Origin: Paenibacillus melissococcoides
GTDB taxonomy: Bacteria > Bacillota > Bacilli > Paenibacillales > Paenibacillaceae
DNA length: 64,000 nucleotides
Assembly (NCBI GenBank): GCA_944800085.1
Contig: CALYLO010000009.1
Coordinates: 341,388 to 405,387, forward strand
Direction of reading: 5' to 3'
Below the pieces are notes generated by a model. It worked only from the letters and a program-made list of their open reading frames with translations, did no database searches and was not told where the DNA came from. Position numbers and translations under genes: made by a program. Shown piece after piece: positions 34,929 through 43,534 of the stretch (the stretch's first letter is position 1; each line of letters starts with the position of its first letter).

Positions 34929-34962
34929 AGCCGGAGCTGCAGCAGCAGACTCCGGCTTATTT
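34929..34962 (+). terminator. Terminator of pfeT
   Basis: AGCCGGAG / CTCCGGCT arms followed by TATTT. Confidence 0.7.
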
Positions 34963-35031
34963 GCGCTCCCTCCAAATTGGGTATCCTAGTATTGTAGTCG
35001 GACAATACCGTGTCAGCGGAGGTGAGCAATA

Positions 35032-36525
35032 TTGTGGACGACCGACACCATTATATTTCTGCTTGGCATTTTGCTGCTGGCCGGAGTCGTCAGCGCCAAG
35101 TTTTCGAATCGCTTCAACGTTCCTTCGCTCGTGCTGTTCATCGCCGTCGGCATGATCATGAACCGGTTCATCTACTTCGACAACACGAAGCTGACGCAGT
35201 TATTCGGAATATTGGCGCTGATTGTGATTCTGTTCGAAGGCGGGATGCAGACAAACTGGAAGCAAATGCGGCCCGTTGTCGGCGCAGCCGTCTCGCTCGC
35301 TACGCTCGGCGTTGTCGTAACCGCCTTGGTGTTCGGCCTGTGCGCGGCCTACATTCTCGATATTTCCTGGAAGGAAGGCCTGCTCATCGGCGCGATTGTC
35401 GGCTCCACCGACGCGGCGGCCGTGTTTGCGGTCATGGGGAGCCAGCGGGTGAAGCGCAAGCTGTCCTCGACATTGGAGGCGGAGTCGGGCACGAACGACC
35501 CGATGGCGGTCTTTCTCACTGTGTCATTAATTGAGTGGATCCAGACGCCGGATGCGAATCTGTTCTACATGTTTCTGTCGTTCCTGTGGGAAATGGGGTT
35601 CGGACTCGTGTTCGGGCTGGGCGTCGGCTGGCTGGCGATTCAGATCGTCAACCGCATTCATCTGGACACCTCCGGGCTGTATCCGGTGCTCTCGATCGGA
35701 CTGGCCATCGTGACGTACAGCGGAGCCGCGATGCTGCACGGCAGCGGGTTCCTGGCCGTCTACGTCATGGCGCTGGTGCTGGGCAACGCCGATTTGCAGT
35801 ACCGCTTCACGATTACCCGCTTCAATGAAGGCTTCGCCTGGATGATGCAGATTTTAATGTTCATTCTGCTCGGGCTTCTCGTCTTTCCCGGGGAGCTGGT
35901 TGAAGTGATGTGGCAGGCCATCCTGCTGTCGCTGATTTTGATGCTGATGGCCCGTCCGATAGGGGTGGCGGCGAGCTTGCTGTTCGGGCGCTTCTCGCTG
36001 CGCGAGCAGACGCTGATTGCCTGGGCGGGATTGAAGGGCGCCGTGCCCATTGTTCTCGCCACCTACCCGATGATTGCGGGGCTGGAGCAGGGCCAATTGT
36101 TCTTCAATGTCATCTTCTTTATCGTCCTGACCTCGGCGTTGGTGCAGGGAGCGACCATTTCGCCTCTGGCGAGGAGGCTGGGGTTGGCGGGCGATCCGTC
36201 TGCGGGAATATCGCAAGGGCTCGAATTGGTCTCTGTCGGGAAGACGAATCTGGCTATGGTCAAGAAGTCAATCGAACCGGGAACCTGTGTCGAGAACTGC
36301 ACGCTGCAGCAGTTGGAGCTGCCGGAAGATACGCTGATTACCGCCATCGTGCGCGGGGAAGAAATGCTGGCCCCCCGGGGGCATACCCGCTTGCAGGCGG
36401 GCGATGTCGCTTATGTGCTCGTGGCCAAAAAAAATCTGAACACGGTGCGCAGCATGTTCACCGAGCCGGTCAGGGAGGGATGCTGCTCCGACCGGAACCG
36501 GGAAGCGGACGGAGAGGTGCCATAG
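35032..36525 (+). CDS. K+/H+ (or Na+/H+) antiporter, CPA1 NhaP2/CvrA type with TrkA-C domain
   Basis: 497 aa from TTG 35032 (GGAGGTGA 7 bases upstream). About 12-13 helices with the CPA1 transport motifs IVILFEGGMQTNW, GSTDAAAVFAVMG and ESGTNDPMAVFLTVSLIEW. The C-terminal RCK_C/TrkA-C domain (about 405-485; GTCVENCTLQQLELPEDTLI, AGDVAYVLVAKKNL) usually binds nucleotide or regulates gating. It exchanges monovalent cations for protons at the membrane. Confidence 0.92.
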   Translation: MWTTDTIIFLLGILLLAGVVSAKFSNRFNVPSLVLFIAVGMIMNRFIYFDNTKLTQLFGILALIVILFEGGMQTNWKQMRPVVGAAVSLATLGVVVTALVFGLCAAYILDISWKEGLLIGAIVGSTDAAAVFAVMGSQRVKRKLSSTLEAESGTNDPMAVFLTVSLIEWIQTPDANLFYMFLSFLWEMGFGLVFGLGVGWLAIQIVNRIHLDTSGLYPVLSIGLAIVTYSGAAMLHGSGFLAVYVMALVLGNADLQYRFTITRFNEGFAWMMQILMFILLGLLVFPGELVEVMWQAILLSLILMLMARPIGVAASLLFGRFSLREQTLIAWAGLKGAVPIVLATYPMIAGLEQGQLFFNVIFFIVLTSALVQGATISPLARRLGLAGDPSAGISQGLELVSVGKTNLAMVKKSIEPGTCVENCTLQQLELPEDTLITAIVRGEEMLAPRGHTRLQAGDVAYVLVAKKNLNTVRSMFTEPVREGCCSDRNREADGEVP

Positions 36526-36552
36526 TACGAGATAATATACGTCATGCAGCAA

Positions 36553-36577
36553 TAAAAAAACAACTATAGACCGATAT
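36553..36577 (+). promoter_or_regulatory. Candidate SigD promoter upstream of the chemoreceptor
   Basis: TAAA (36553-36556), 14-base spacer, CCGATAT (36571-36577), matching the motility sigma factor consensus; it lies 339 bases before the chemoreceptor start and overlaps the antiporter terminator, so it may be coincidental. Confidence 0.35.
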
Positions 36578-36612
36578 CCGCGGCAAGCTCGTAGGTATAC
36601 GGTCATTTTTTT
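36567..36612 (+). terminator. Terminator of the antiporter gene
   Basis: GACCG(ATATCC) / (GGTATA)CGGTC stem and a T7 run. Confidence 0.65.
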
Positions 36613-36906
36613 GGCAAATTTCCAGGGGCGTGCTACATTCTCAGAGAAATTTTCCCTGTTCCTATTGTGAAATAGGACCTATGATCCGATACTTATATTA
36701 TGTGCCCTTATTTACCATGACAGTGCTTTGCGCAACCGGATGACAACGAGCGGAACTGCGTGCGGGATGGACAGGCGGCCGCTAACCATATGGTTCGCAG
36801 GCACCATAGTCGCAGAGCTTGTCTCGAATGAATATCTGAATATCGCCACGAACGGAGATACCGCTATCGCCGTATTCGGAGCTAAGAACGCAACTGTGAC
36901 AAGGAG
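36613..36906. other. Gene-free interval before the chemoreceptor
   Basis: Short open frames on both strands lack ribosome sites and family resemblance. No promoter other than the SigD-like element just upstream was recognised. Confidence 0.4.
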
Positions 36907-36915
36907 ATGAAACAA

Positions 36916-39096
36916 TTGAAGGAGAAGCAACAGAAAGACAAAAAGAGGACATCAGGGCAAAAAGCGCCCAAAGCAAAAGCGGAACATCGGAAAGAACGCG
37001 CTTTTGTGAACTCGGTGAAACAGACGGTGAAGATGGTCTCTTCCTCCGTGTTCAAAAGTCCGGCCCGATCGGTGGGGGCGAAGCTGTTCCTGGTGTTCGT
37101 TATCAGCATTATTGTGTTCGTCTTCGCCGTCGGGATGTTCTCTTACTCGGTAGCGAAGAATGCGATCGAAGATCGCTCGGCGGAATCCAGCTACCAGACG
37201 ATGATTCAAGCATCCCAGAAGCTGGATATGCAGCTTACGCAGTTCAACAATATGACGATGCAGATTATGTTCGATCCGAACCTGAAGGCTCAGGTGGCGA
37301 AGCTGAAAGGGCTCAAGGACGGCACATATGATATGATCCAGGCGATTGACAGCATCTCGAAGACGCTGCAGACCTATAGCATGAGCAACGATCAGATCGA
37401 GAATATATATTTGATTCCGAAGGAAAAGACCGATCTGGTGGTCGCCGCCATGGGCGTGCGCCGCGATCTGGATACAGTGTGGGAGTCCGACTGGTTCCAG
37501 GAGGCGAAGAGCAGCAGCGGACAATCGATATGGGTCAGCACGCAACTGGGCGGGTTGAGCGATGCCGCGGAGCCGACATTCGGGATTGCGAGACCGATGC
37601 GGGATCTGAACTCGGGCGAGGCGGAATTTATTATTTATTTGGAAATCAAGCAGCGCACGCTGAAAAATTCGTTGCGGGACATTCATATCGGTGACGGATC
37701 CAGTATTCAAATTTTGAATTCGAACGGGCAATATATTTACGCTCCGGACGACAAGCTGCTGACGCAGGCCGCTGCCGAATGGCTTCAGCCGGTCAAGGAA
37801 GAAGGGCAGAAGGAGCTGAGCGGAAGCTCCGTCGTGTATTCCGATCAGGACGGCAAGATGATGCTCGTCTATGATCAGATCAAGGTGAACGGCTGGACGC
37901 TTGTCGGAGCCGTGCCGGTGACGGAGCTGACCAAGGACGCCGGCACGATTCTCCTGGTTACGTTCCTGTCCATGGGCGGAGCCGCCCTGCTAGCCATTAT
38001 TCTCGGCGGATTGGTCATTCAGTGGGTAGCGACGCCGATGGTAAGGCTGCTCGCTCTGATGAATGAAGGGGCGCAAGGCAATCTGGCCGTTCGGGCCACC
38101 GTAAAGACCAAAGACGAAATCGGGCAGCTGTCTGCCGGCTTCAATACGATGATGGAGCAGATTACGTCGCTCGTTCAGAGCACCGAGGCGAGCGCACGCT
38201 CCGTATTGGACACGGCGTCTTCTCTATCGGAAGCTTCCCGATCGACCGCAGTCTCGGCCAAAGAGATTGCCGTCGCGACCGAAGAGATCGCCAAGGGCGC
38301 GACCTCGCTGGCTGTCGAGGCCGAGCGCGGGCATGATCTGACCCATAATATGGCTTCTCATATGAAGCAAGTCATCGATGCGAATGTGCAAATGGATACA
38401 TCCGTCCAAGCGGTTGCCCAGTCCAGCGAATTGGGGGCATCCAACATGACATCGCTTCTGACCAGAACGGAATCGACAGGGGATATGATGCGCTCGCTGG
38501 CTGAGCGGATCAAGCAATTAAGCGAGAGCACGCAGTCGATTCGCAAAGTATTGGAAATGATCCATAACATGACGAAGCAGACGAATATTTTGTCCTTGAA
38601 CGCGACCATCGAAGCGGCGCGAGCGGGAGCCGCCGGCAAAGGCTTCATGGTGGTGGCCGACGAGATTCGGAACCTCGCCGATCAATCGCGGCAATCGATC
38701 GACGTCGTCGGACAGATTACGGAGCGCATCGAGACGGAGATTACCGAGACGGTAGCCGCGCTGTCCGCCGCGTTCCCGATATTCCAGAAGCAAGCTGAAG
38801 CGGTGCAGGAGACGGATGCCATTTTCGGCACGGTTCAGCAGCAGATGGGCGGCATGATCGAGCATCTGGGCAATGTCACCGGTTCGATCGACCGCCTGAA
38901 CGAGGCGCAGTCGATTCTCGTCGAAGCGATGAGCAACGTAAGCGCCGTTGCCGAAGAAGCTTCGGCTACTTCGGAAGAGGTGGCGTCGCTCAGCACCGAG
39001 CAATTGAACATTTCCAACCGCTTGGTCGAGCTGTCCCAGCAGTTGGAGGAGGTATCTACCAACCTGAAGGATACGCTCTCCCAGTTCAAATACTAA
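36916..39096 (+). CDS. Methyl-accepting chemotaxis protein
   Basis: 726 aa from TTG 36916 (AAGGAG 9 bases upstream; the ATG at 36907 abuts the site). A very basic 45-residue N-tail precedes TM1 (KLFLVFVISIIVFVFAVGMF). A dCache-like extracellular sensor follows (about 70-345), then TM2 (ILLVTFLSMGGAALLAIILG), HAMP, and the MA signalling domain with the hairpin tip NILSLNATIEAARAGAAGKG and VVADEIRNLADQSRQSID. It senses an external ligand and controls CheA. No chemotaxis operon adjoins it. Confidence 0.93.
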   Translation: MKEKQQKDKKRTSGQKAPKAKAEHRKERAFVNSVKQTVKMVSSSVFKSPARSVGAKLFLVFVISIIVFVFAVGMFSYSVAKNAIEDRSAESSYQTMIQASQKLDMQLTQFNNMTMQIMFDPNLKAQVAKLKGLKDGTYDMIQAIDSISKTLQTYSMSNDQIENIYLIPKEKTDLVVAAMGVRRDLDTVWESDWFQEAKSSSGQSIWVSTQLGGLSDAAEPTFGIARPMRDLNSGEAEFIIYLEIKQRTLKNSLRDIHIGDGSSIQILNSNGQYIYAPDDKLLTQAAAEWLQPVKEEGQKELSGSSVVYSDQDGKMMLVYDQIKVNGWTLVGAVPVTELTKDAGTILLVTFLSMGGAALLAIILGGLVIQWVATPMVRLLALMNEGAQGNLAVRATVKTKDEIGQLSAGFNTMMEQITSLVQSTEASARSVLDTASSLSEASRSTAVSAKEIAVATEEIAKGATSLAVEAERGHDLTHNMASHMKQVIDANVQMDTSVQAVAQSSELGASNMTSLLTRTESTGDMMRSLAERIKQLSESTQSIRKVLEMIHNMTKQTNILSLNATIEAARAGAAGKGFMVVADEIRNLADQSRQSIDVVGQITERIETEITETVAALSAAFPIFQKQAEAVQETDAIFGTVQQQMGGMIEHLGNVTGSIDRLNEAQSILVEAMSNVSAVAEEASATSEEVASLSTEQLNISNRLVELSQQLEEVSTNLKDTLSQFKY

Positions 39097-39128
39097 ATGT
39101 ACAGGCAGGTGCCGTGCGGACCTGCAGC

Positions 39129-39164
39129 ATGTCCGCATCCTTGCAGTCAGGATGCGGGCATCTT
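39129..39164 (+). terminator. Hairpin after the chemoreceptor gene
   Basis: ATGTCCGCATCC / GGATGCGGGCAT arms with one G-T pair, no T-run. Confidence 0.5.
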
Positions 39165-39175
39165 AAAAAAGCCAG

Positions 39176-39204
39176 TTGCAACGGGATGAAGATTATGGTA
39201 TGTT
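39176..39204 (+). promoter_or_regulatory. Promoter of a short leader RNA before the MinD-like gene
   Basis: TTGCAA (39176-39181), 17-base spacer, TATGTT (39199-39204) with a TGN extended -10. Confidence 0.65.
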
Positions 39205-39210
39205 AGGAAT

Positions 39211-39297
39211 AACTTCACACGAACGTTGGTACGGAAGCACCGTCATCAAGCAGATGGGACATGCAGCGCATGTCCTGCTTGATGGCGGTGCTTTTTT
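39211..39297 (+). ncRNA. Candidate leader RNA or small RNA ending in a very strong terminator
   Basis: From the predicted start point to the T-run is about 87 bases, of which 39237-39291 is one hairpin: a 17-bp stem GCACCGTCATCAAGCAG / CTGCTTGATGGCGGTGC (one G-T pair) with a second stem GGACATG / CATGTCC inside. A T6 run follows. It lies 41 bases before the start codon of the next gene, so it is either a transcription attenuator or a free small RNA. No known riboswitch recognised. Confidence 0.5.
39237..39297 (+). terminator. Strong intrinsic terminator upstream of the MinD-like gene
   Basis: See the leader RNA: 17-bp stem, inner 7-bp stem, T6 run. Confidence 0.85.
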
Positions 39298-39337
39298 GCG
39301 TTTTGCGGATTCGTACCGGAAGGAGAGGGGAAGAGAG

Positions 39338-40459
39338 ATGAAGACTTGGGATATTGTCGTCGCTCATCCGCACAAGCGAATGCTCGATGCATGGACGGAG
39401 TATTGGAAGCAGTCCGATTATGCGGAACAGCTTCATCTCCGGGTGTTCACTCAGGCGGACACGCTGCGCCGTTACCTGGGATTGAAGCCGGGCATCCATA
39501 TGGTCGTCGCCGACCCGGAAGTGCTGCAGGAGATGAGCGGGGAGGAGATGGATGGAATCTTGATTGCGGCATTGTCGGCGGAGGAGCGGCTCGATGCATT
39601 GCCGTTCCCCTGCGCGATAGAGAATCCGTATCAGCCGCTTCCGCAGTTGTTCCAATCCTTGATTGAACGCTGCCGGACGGAATATGAAGGCGCTGCCTTT
39701 CGGGCGGATAGCCGCTCCTGCATGCTGCTCGGCGTCAGCTCGCTGGCAGGCGGCGCAGGCAAGACGACGGCAGCCCTTCACCTCGCCCGCTATGCCGCAG
39801 CCAAGGGGAAGCGCGTCCTGCTGTTGAATGTTGACCCGGTGCAGGAGTATGCGCTTCTGCATGATCGTCCGGAGCCAGCGGCGATTGCGCCGTTGGCGCA
39901 GCTTCTGTATTACCTGCGCAAGGATCAAGCGGAAGGGATCCTGCCGGTGGAACCTTATCTGCTGGGCGTTCCCGATCTGGAAGGCGTGGAGACGTTCGCC
40001 CCGGACGATTGGATGAAGGAATGGGAGGGGATCGATGGGCCGCTCATGCGAAGGCTGCTCCGGATTCTTCGGCGGAGCGGCCGATACGACCTCGTTATTG
40101 CGGAGGGAGGGTTCTGCCGACCGGCATTCGCTGCCCTGTGGGAAGAAGCGGATCGAATCGTCTGGCTGCTGCAGGATGATCTGCCGCATGTGCATAAGAC
40201 GGAGCTTCTGTTCCGGCAATGGGAACGCTCCGGCGATGCGGCGGTCCGCACCCGGATTCGCAGAATTGCGCTGCTCGTGAACCGCTCTATGGGCATGATG
40301 GCGAATCGGTGGATGCACCGCGATGCGCCGGTTACCGGCTATTTGCCGTATATTCCTAAGGGAGTAAGGAAAGTTTATAATATCAAGGGTTTTTTAAGGG
40401 GAAGAAGGGTGTTTACCCACAAGTTACCCACAAACAACCTCCTCGTTATTGCAGAGTGA
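39338..40459 (+). CDS. CpaE/MinD-like P-loop ATPase, 3' end probably altered by prophage insertion
   Basis: 373 aa from ATG 39338 (GGAGAGG 9 bases upstream). A receiver-like N-terminal domain (DIVVAHPHKRMLDAWTEYW) precedes a deviant Walker A (LAGGAGKTTAALHLARYAA, about 137) and the DVDP-like strand VLLLNVDPVQEYALL; this is the CpaE/TadZ layout found beside type II/IV pilus-assembly genes. The last 30 residues (KVYNIKGFLRGRRVFTHKL) are AT-rich and unlike the family, beginning where base composition changes to that of the prophage, so the original C-terminus is probably displaced downstream of the prophage. Confidence 0.8.
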   Translation: MKTWDIVVAHPHKRMLDAWTEYWKQSDYAEQLHLRVFTQADTLRRYLGLKPGIHMVVADPEVLQEMSGEEMDGILIAALSAEERLDALPFPCAIENPYQPLPQLFQSLIERCRTEYEGAAFRADSRSCMLLGVSSLAGGAGKTTAALHLARYAAAKGKRVLLLNVDPVQEYALLHDRPEPAAIAPLAQLLYYLRKDQAEGILPVEPYLLGVPDLEGVETFAPDDWMKEWEGIDGPLMRRLLRILRRSGRYDLVIAEGGFCRPAFAALWEEADRIVWLLQDDLPHVHKTELLFRQWERSGDAAVRTRIRRIALLVNRSMGMMANRWMHRDAPVTGYLPYIPKGVRKVYNIKGFLRGRRVFTHKLPTNNLLVIAE

Positions 40460-40527
40460 GAGGGTCTGCCAACCGACGTTCCAGTCCTGTGGGGAGTGGT
40501 GGATCGAATGGTCTGGCCACTGTTAAT

Positions 40528-41739
40528 TTAAGCATTCATCAACTTCTCGAATTTGTCAGGGACAAGCCTTTTTTGCCCCTCTGTGACATGTAGGTAGATG
40601 CGACGCGTCGTGTCATCGTCTTTATGGCCTAGTCGCTCCTGGATGACAACCAACTGTTCTCCTGCCTCGGCTAGTAATGTTACGTGTGTGTGTCTCAGGC
40701 TGTGCGGGGTAAGTGATTGTGGCAGCCCGATAGCTTCTATATACTTTGCAAAGCGATATTCAAGAGAGTCTGCTGAAATCGGATATCCAGGATACACGGT
40801 ACCCCAAAATAGGAAATCTGCATCATGTATTACTCCACCATCTTTAATCTTTTGAGCCCTCCAGGCTAACTGTGATTTATAAGCTTTAATCACAGTGTCA
40901 CCGATAGTCACCTTGCGGATCGAAGGTGTGTTTTTTGGAGGACCTAGTTTATAATTTTTAAGACCAGAATCTACTATAAGCGTCTTTGTTATTGAGATGT
41001 AACGTTCAGTTTCATTTACGTCTGTTGTTTTAAGTGCCTGTAGTTCGCCTATACGCATGCCGGTATAGGCAAGGATTACAAAAAAATTATAGTCTTGGAC
41101 ACTCCCGCGGAACCGAATGTAATTAAGAAATTGCTTTAATTCACCTTTCTCCATATATTGAGGGAGTTCATTTCCTCCGGCCTCAATTTCCTCCAATGTC
41201 ATTTTAAATGCTGGTATTTCGGCCTTCGCTGCCGGGTTTTCAGTAATGACCTTTTTTTTGGCTGCATCAGCAAACATTTTGCCTGCAGCTTGGTTGTAGC
41301 CAATTAGTGTATTTTTTTTACGCCCCTTCTTTTTTAGGTCGTTTAACCACCGCTGATAATCGTCCAAAGTAACGTCTTTTAATTTGGTATGCTCTCCGAG
41401 GTATTTTATTATCGAGTTAAGCCCAGTTCTTTTGGTTTTTGGTGTGTATCCCCGTAGTTCGCGCTCTATGATGTGGTCCTCAAGCCAACGTTTCGCCCAT
41501 TCTCCCAAAGTAGTATTTTTCTCATCAATTAGCTTCCCCCTCAACTGATCTGCTTTGATTAGTATTCCGGCCTCATACGCTTCCTGAGCCGTTGGATAGG
41601 CCTCCGTTTCCTTCTGTTTCCGCTTCTTTTTTCCGTCTACGATGACAGGCACGCTATACCTGTACGTATACCGCCCATCCCGTTCCCGCACACCAGGCGG
41701 GAGCTTCTTCTTTTTCTCCTGCTTCTTGTCCTTTGCCAT
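40528..41739 (-). CDS. int: Phage tyrosine-type integrase
   Basis: 403 aa from ATG 41739 (GGAGGG site). It has a basic AP2-like/arm-binding N-terminus (GVRERDGRYTYRYSVPVIVD), a SAM-like core-binding domain (TLGEWAKRWLEDHIIE) and the catalytic domain with R (YTGMRIGELQALK), HxxR (TPHSLRHTHVTLLAE), GHKDDDTTRRIYLHV (His and nucleophile Tyr). It integrates and, with excisionase, excises the prophage. It sits at the left end, next to the probable attachment site, reading toward it. Confidence 0.95.
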   Translation of the reverse strand: MAKDKKQEKKKKLPPGVRERDGRYTYRYSVPVIVDGKKKRKQKETEAYPTAQEAYEAGILIKADQLRGKLIDEKNTTLGEWAKRWLEDHIIERELRGYTPKTKRTGLNSIIKYLGEHTKLKDVTLDDYQRWLNDLKKKGRKKNTLIGYNQAAGKMFADAAKKKVITENPAAKAEIPAFKMTLEEIEAGGNELPQYMEKGELKQFLNYIRFRGSVQDYNFFVILAYTGMRIGELQALKTTDVNETERYISITKTLIVDSGLKNYKLGPPKNTPSIRKVTIGDTVIKAYKSQLAWRAQKIKDGGVIHDADFLFWGTVYPGYPISADSLEYRFAKYIEAIGLPQSLTPHSLRHTHVTLLAEAGEQLVVIQERLGHKDDDTTRRIYLHVTEGQKRLVPDKFEKLMNA

Positions 41740-41823
41740 CTCATTCCCTCCAAATAGAATATATGTTCGATAAAGTGTGTATGATAAACAGCCTTGCGGC
41801 TGAAATCGCAAAGTTAGTAAAAA

Positions 41824-42117
41824 TCATTGTTCTTTCCGTTTTGATTTCAAAAACTCTTTAAAATGCTCAATTTCCTTCAATTCTTCAGGTGTCCAGTCTT
41901 CTTCCTGGCGAGTTTCTTGAACTTCCTCGCCTAGCAACTCGTATACTTTGACATCGAGCGCGGATGCGATCAATTGTAGAGTATCAACGCTCGGATTATA
42001 TCTATCTCGCTCAACATCCGCGATATATGAGCGAGATAATTTTGTTTTTTCAGCCAAGTCAAACTGAGTCATGCCTTTATTCTTCCGAAAATTCCTAATA
42101 TTCTTGCCTAAAGTCAT
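41824..42117 (-). CDS. CI-like phage repressor, XRE family
   Basis: 97 aa from ATG 42117 (GAGGGG site). N-terminal XRE helix-turn-helix (FRKNKGMTQFDLAEKTKLSR, YIADVERDRYNPSVDTLQLI). The C-tail is short and acidic (EELKEIEHFKEFLKSKRKEQ), with no LexA-type peptidase, so induction must be by antirepressor or an ImmA-like partner rather than self-cleavage. It diverges from the Cro-like gene across the repeat-rich operator region. Confidence 0.88.
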   Translation of the reverse strand: MTLGKNIRNFRKNKGMTQFDLAEKTKLSRSYIADVERDRYNPSVDTLQLIASALDVKVYELLGEEVQETRQEEDWTPEELKEIEHFKEFLKSKRKEQ

Positions 42118-42136
42118 TGCTATTATCCCCTCTAAA

Positions 42137-42349
42137 TGACGTGTATTGCCGACGTTCACCATCAGTATATCCGCAAAAAGTCGGAAATACAATGCTCGAA
42201 ATGACGTAAATACAAGTAAAAATAAGGAAAATGACGTGAATAGGCGATATTATAGGGTTGTTTCTTGAATTTGCTGTTATTTAATAGATTTTCGGCTTTT
42301 ACTTGGTGACGTGAATACTGTACATTATAGGCAGGAGGTGACGTAAATG
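42137..42349 (+). promoter_or_regulatory. Lysogeny-switch operator region with five direct repeats
   Basis: TGACGTRWAT-type repeats start at 42137, 42202, 42232, 42307 and 42339, all in the same orientation; the last overlaps the Cro-like ribosome site and start codon. A related CGACGTGAATTA occurs at 51108-51119 before a later gene. Confidence 0.75.
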
Positions 42350-42562
42350 CTGGACAAAAGACTACTTGGATTAACCATTAAAAAAGCCAGGAAGAAGAAG
42401 AAAATGAGTCAGATTGAATTGTCTACATCGACAGACTTGTCAAGATCGTACATCTCTGATGTCGAGAATGGGCGATATGCACCAAGTCTAGAAACATTAA
42501 TGAAAATTGCTGTTGTCCTAAATGTATCATTAGACGATCTGGCCTATGGAAAGGTTGCTTAA
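42347..42562 (+). CDS. Cro-like XRE-family regulator
   Basis: 71 aa; ATG 42347 with GGAGGTGA 5 bases upstream. Entirely an XRE helix-turn-helix (IKKARKKKKMSQIELSTSTD, RSYISDVENGRYAPSLETLM), similar in its recognition helix (LSRSYI) to the leftward repressor, so both should read the same operators. Confidence 0.9.
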   Translation: MLDKRLLGLTIKKARKKKKMSQIELSTSTDLSRSYISDVENGRYAPSLETLMKIAVVLNVSLDDLAYGKVA

Positions 42563-42590
42563 TGACATAAGGAAAAGAGGGTGAAAATCC

Positions 42591-42788
42591 ATGACCAAAA
42601 ATCATCTTCCACCTGTCCTGACTATTAAGGATTTGGCCGTGTATTTCAGACGTAGCACGAAGACTATAAGACGGCGTATAAAATCCGGGGATATACGCAG
42701 TTACAAGGAAGGACGTGAATATCGCATACGTCTCGAATGGGCGTTGGAGTATGAGCAGCAACTTATTGATAAAGGAGAATCAGCATGA
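42591..42788 (+). CDS. Excisionase-like helix-turn-helix protein
   Basis: 65 aa. HTH_17/MerR-like wing: VLTIKDLAVYFRRSTKTIRR, IKSGDIRSYKEGREYRIRLE. Typical of phage excisionases and small DNA-binding accessory proteins. It overlaps the next gene by ATGA. Confidence 0.8.
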   Translation: MTKNHLPPVLTIKDLAVYFRRSTKTIRRRIKSGDIRSYKEGREYRIRLEWALEYEQQLIDKGESA

Positions 42789-43534
42789 ACCAATTACAAG
42801 TATTCAATTTCACCGGAACTGATATCCGGGTAGTCACGAAAGATGGTCAACCTTGGTGGGTTGCTAAAGATGTTGCAGAGGTTTTGGGATTCGATAGTGC
42901 ATATCGAGTTATTCGGCTATTAGATGAGGATGAAAAGGATGCCCACAATATGGTCACCCCTGGCGGACCCCAATCATTCGGAATTATTAATGAATCGGGA
43001 TTGTACAGCGCCATTATGAAGAGTCGGAAGCCGGAAGCACGACAATTTAAGCGGTGGGTGACTCACGAGGTACTGCCGAGCATCCGTAAGCATGGAGCCT
43101 ATATGACGGATCAAACGTTAGAAAAGGCGCTCACAAGCCCCGACTTCCTGATTGACCTAGCAACACGGCTGAAGGAAGAGCAACAGGCGAGACTTGCAGC
43201 AGAAAGTCAAGTAAAGCAGCAGCAGCCACTTGTACAGTTTGCAGAAACCTGCATGAGCAGCAAAAACAGCATTCGGGTGCGGGAGATGGCCAAGCTGGCG
43301 AGCAAGAACGGGATCAACATTGGTCAGAATCGGTTATTCGCAAAACTCCGGGAGTGGGGGCTAATCATGCACGGCTCCAATGAACCAATGCAGCGAGCAA
43401 TTGATGCAGGATGGTTTGAAGTAGTGCAGGGCGTTTACCAAAGAAGCTCAGGCGCCGAAACATATCGGACGCCGCGGGTTACGCCTAAAGGACAAGTCTA
43501 TATTATTAAGCGTTTGAAGGAGGAAAGCGCATGA
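42785..43534 (+). CDS. Phage antirepressor (BRO-N plus KilA-C)
   Basis: 249 aa. N-terminal BRO domain (GQPWWVAKDVAEVLGFDSAY, RQFKRWVTHEVLPSIRKHGA) and C-terminal KilA-C/ANT domain (NSIRVREMAKLASKNGINIG, YRTPRVTPKGQVYIIKRL). Such proteins relieve repression during prophage induction. Start overlaps the previous stop; the next gene overlaps its stop. Confidence 0.93.
   Translation: MNQLQVFNFTGTDIRVVTKDGQPWWVAKDVAEVLGFDSAYRVIRLLDEDEKDAHNMVTPGGPQSFGIINESGLYSAIMKSRKPEARQFKRWVTHEVLPSIRKHGAYMTDQTLEKALTSPDFLIDLATRLKEEQQARLAAESQVKQQQPLVQFAETCMSSKNSIRVREMAKLASKNGINIGQNRLFAKLREWGLIMHGSNEPMQRAIDAGWFEVVQGVYQRSSGAETYRTPRVTPKGQVYIIKRLKEESA

Noticed and set aside
36728-36910. 60-codon frame ending in ATGA at the chemoreceptor gene
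   Set aside because: No ribosome site, no recognisable protein features, and the opposite strand is equally open.
39211-39297. Known riboswitch in the short leader
   Set aside because: Apart from the terminator only about 26 bases remain, too short for a recognised aptamer, so no class was assigned.
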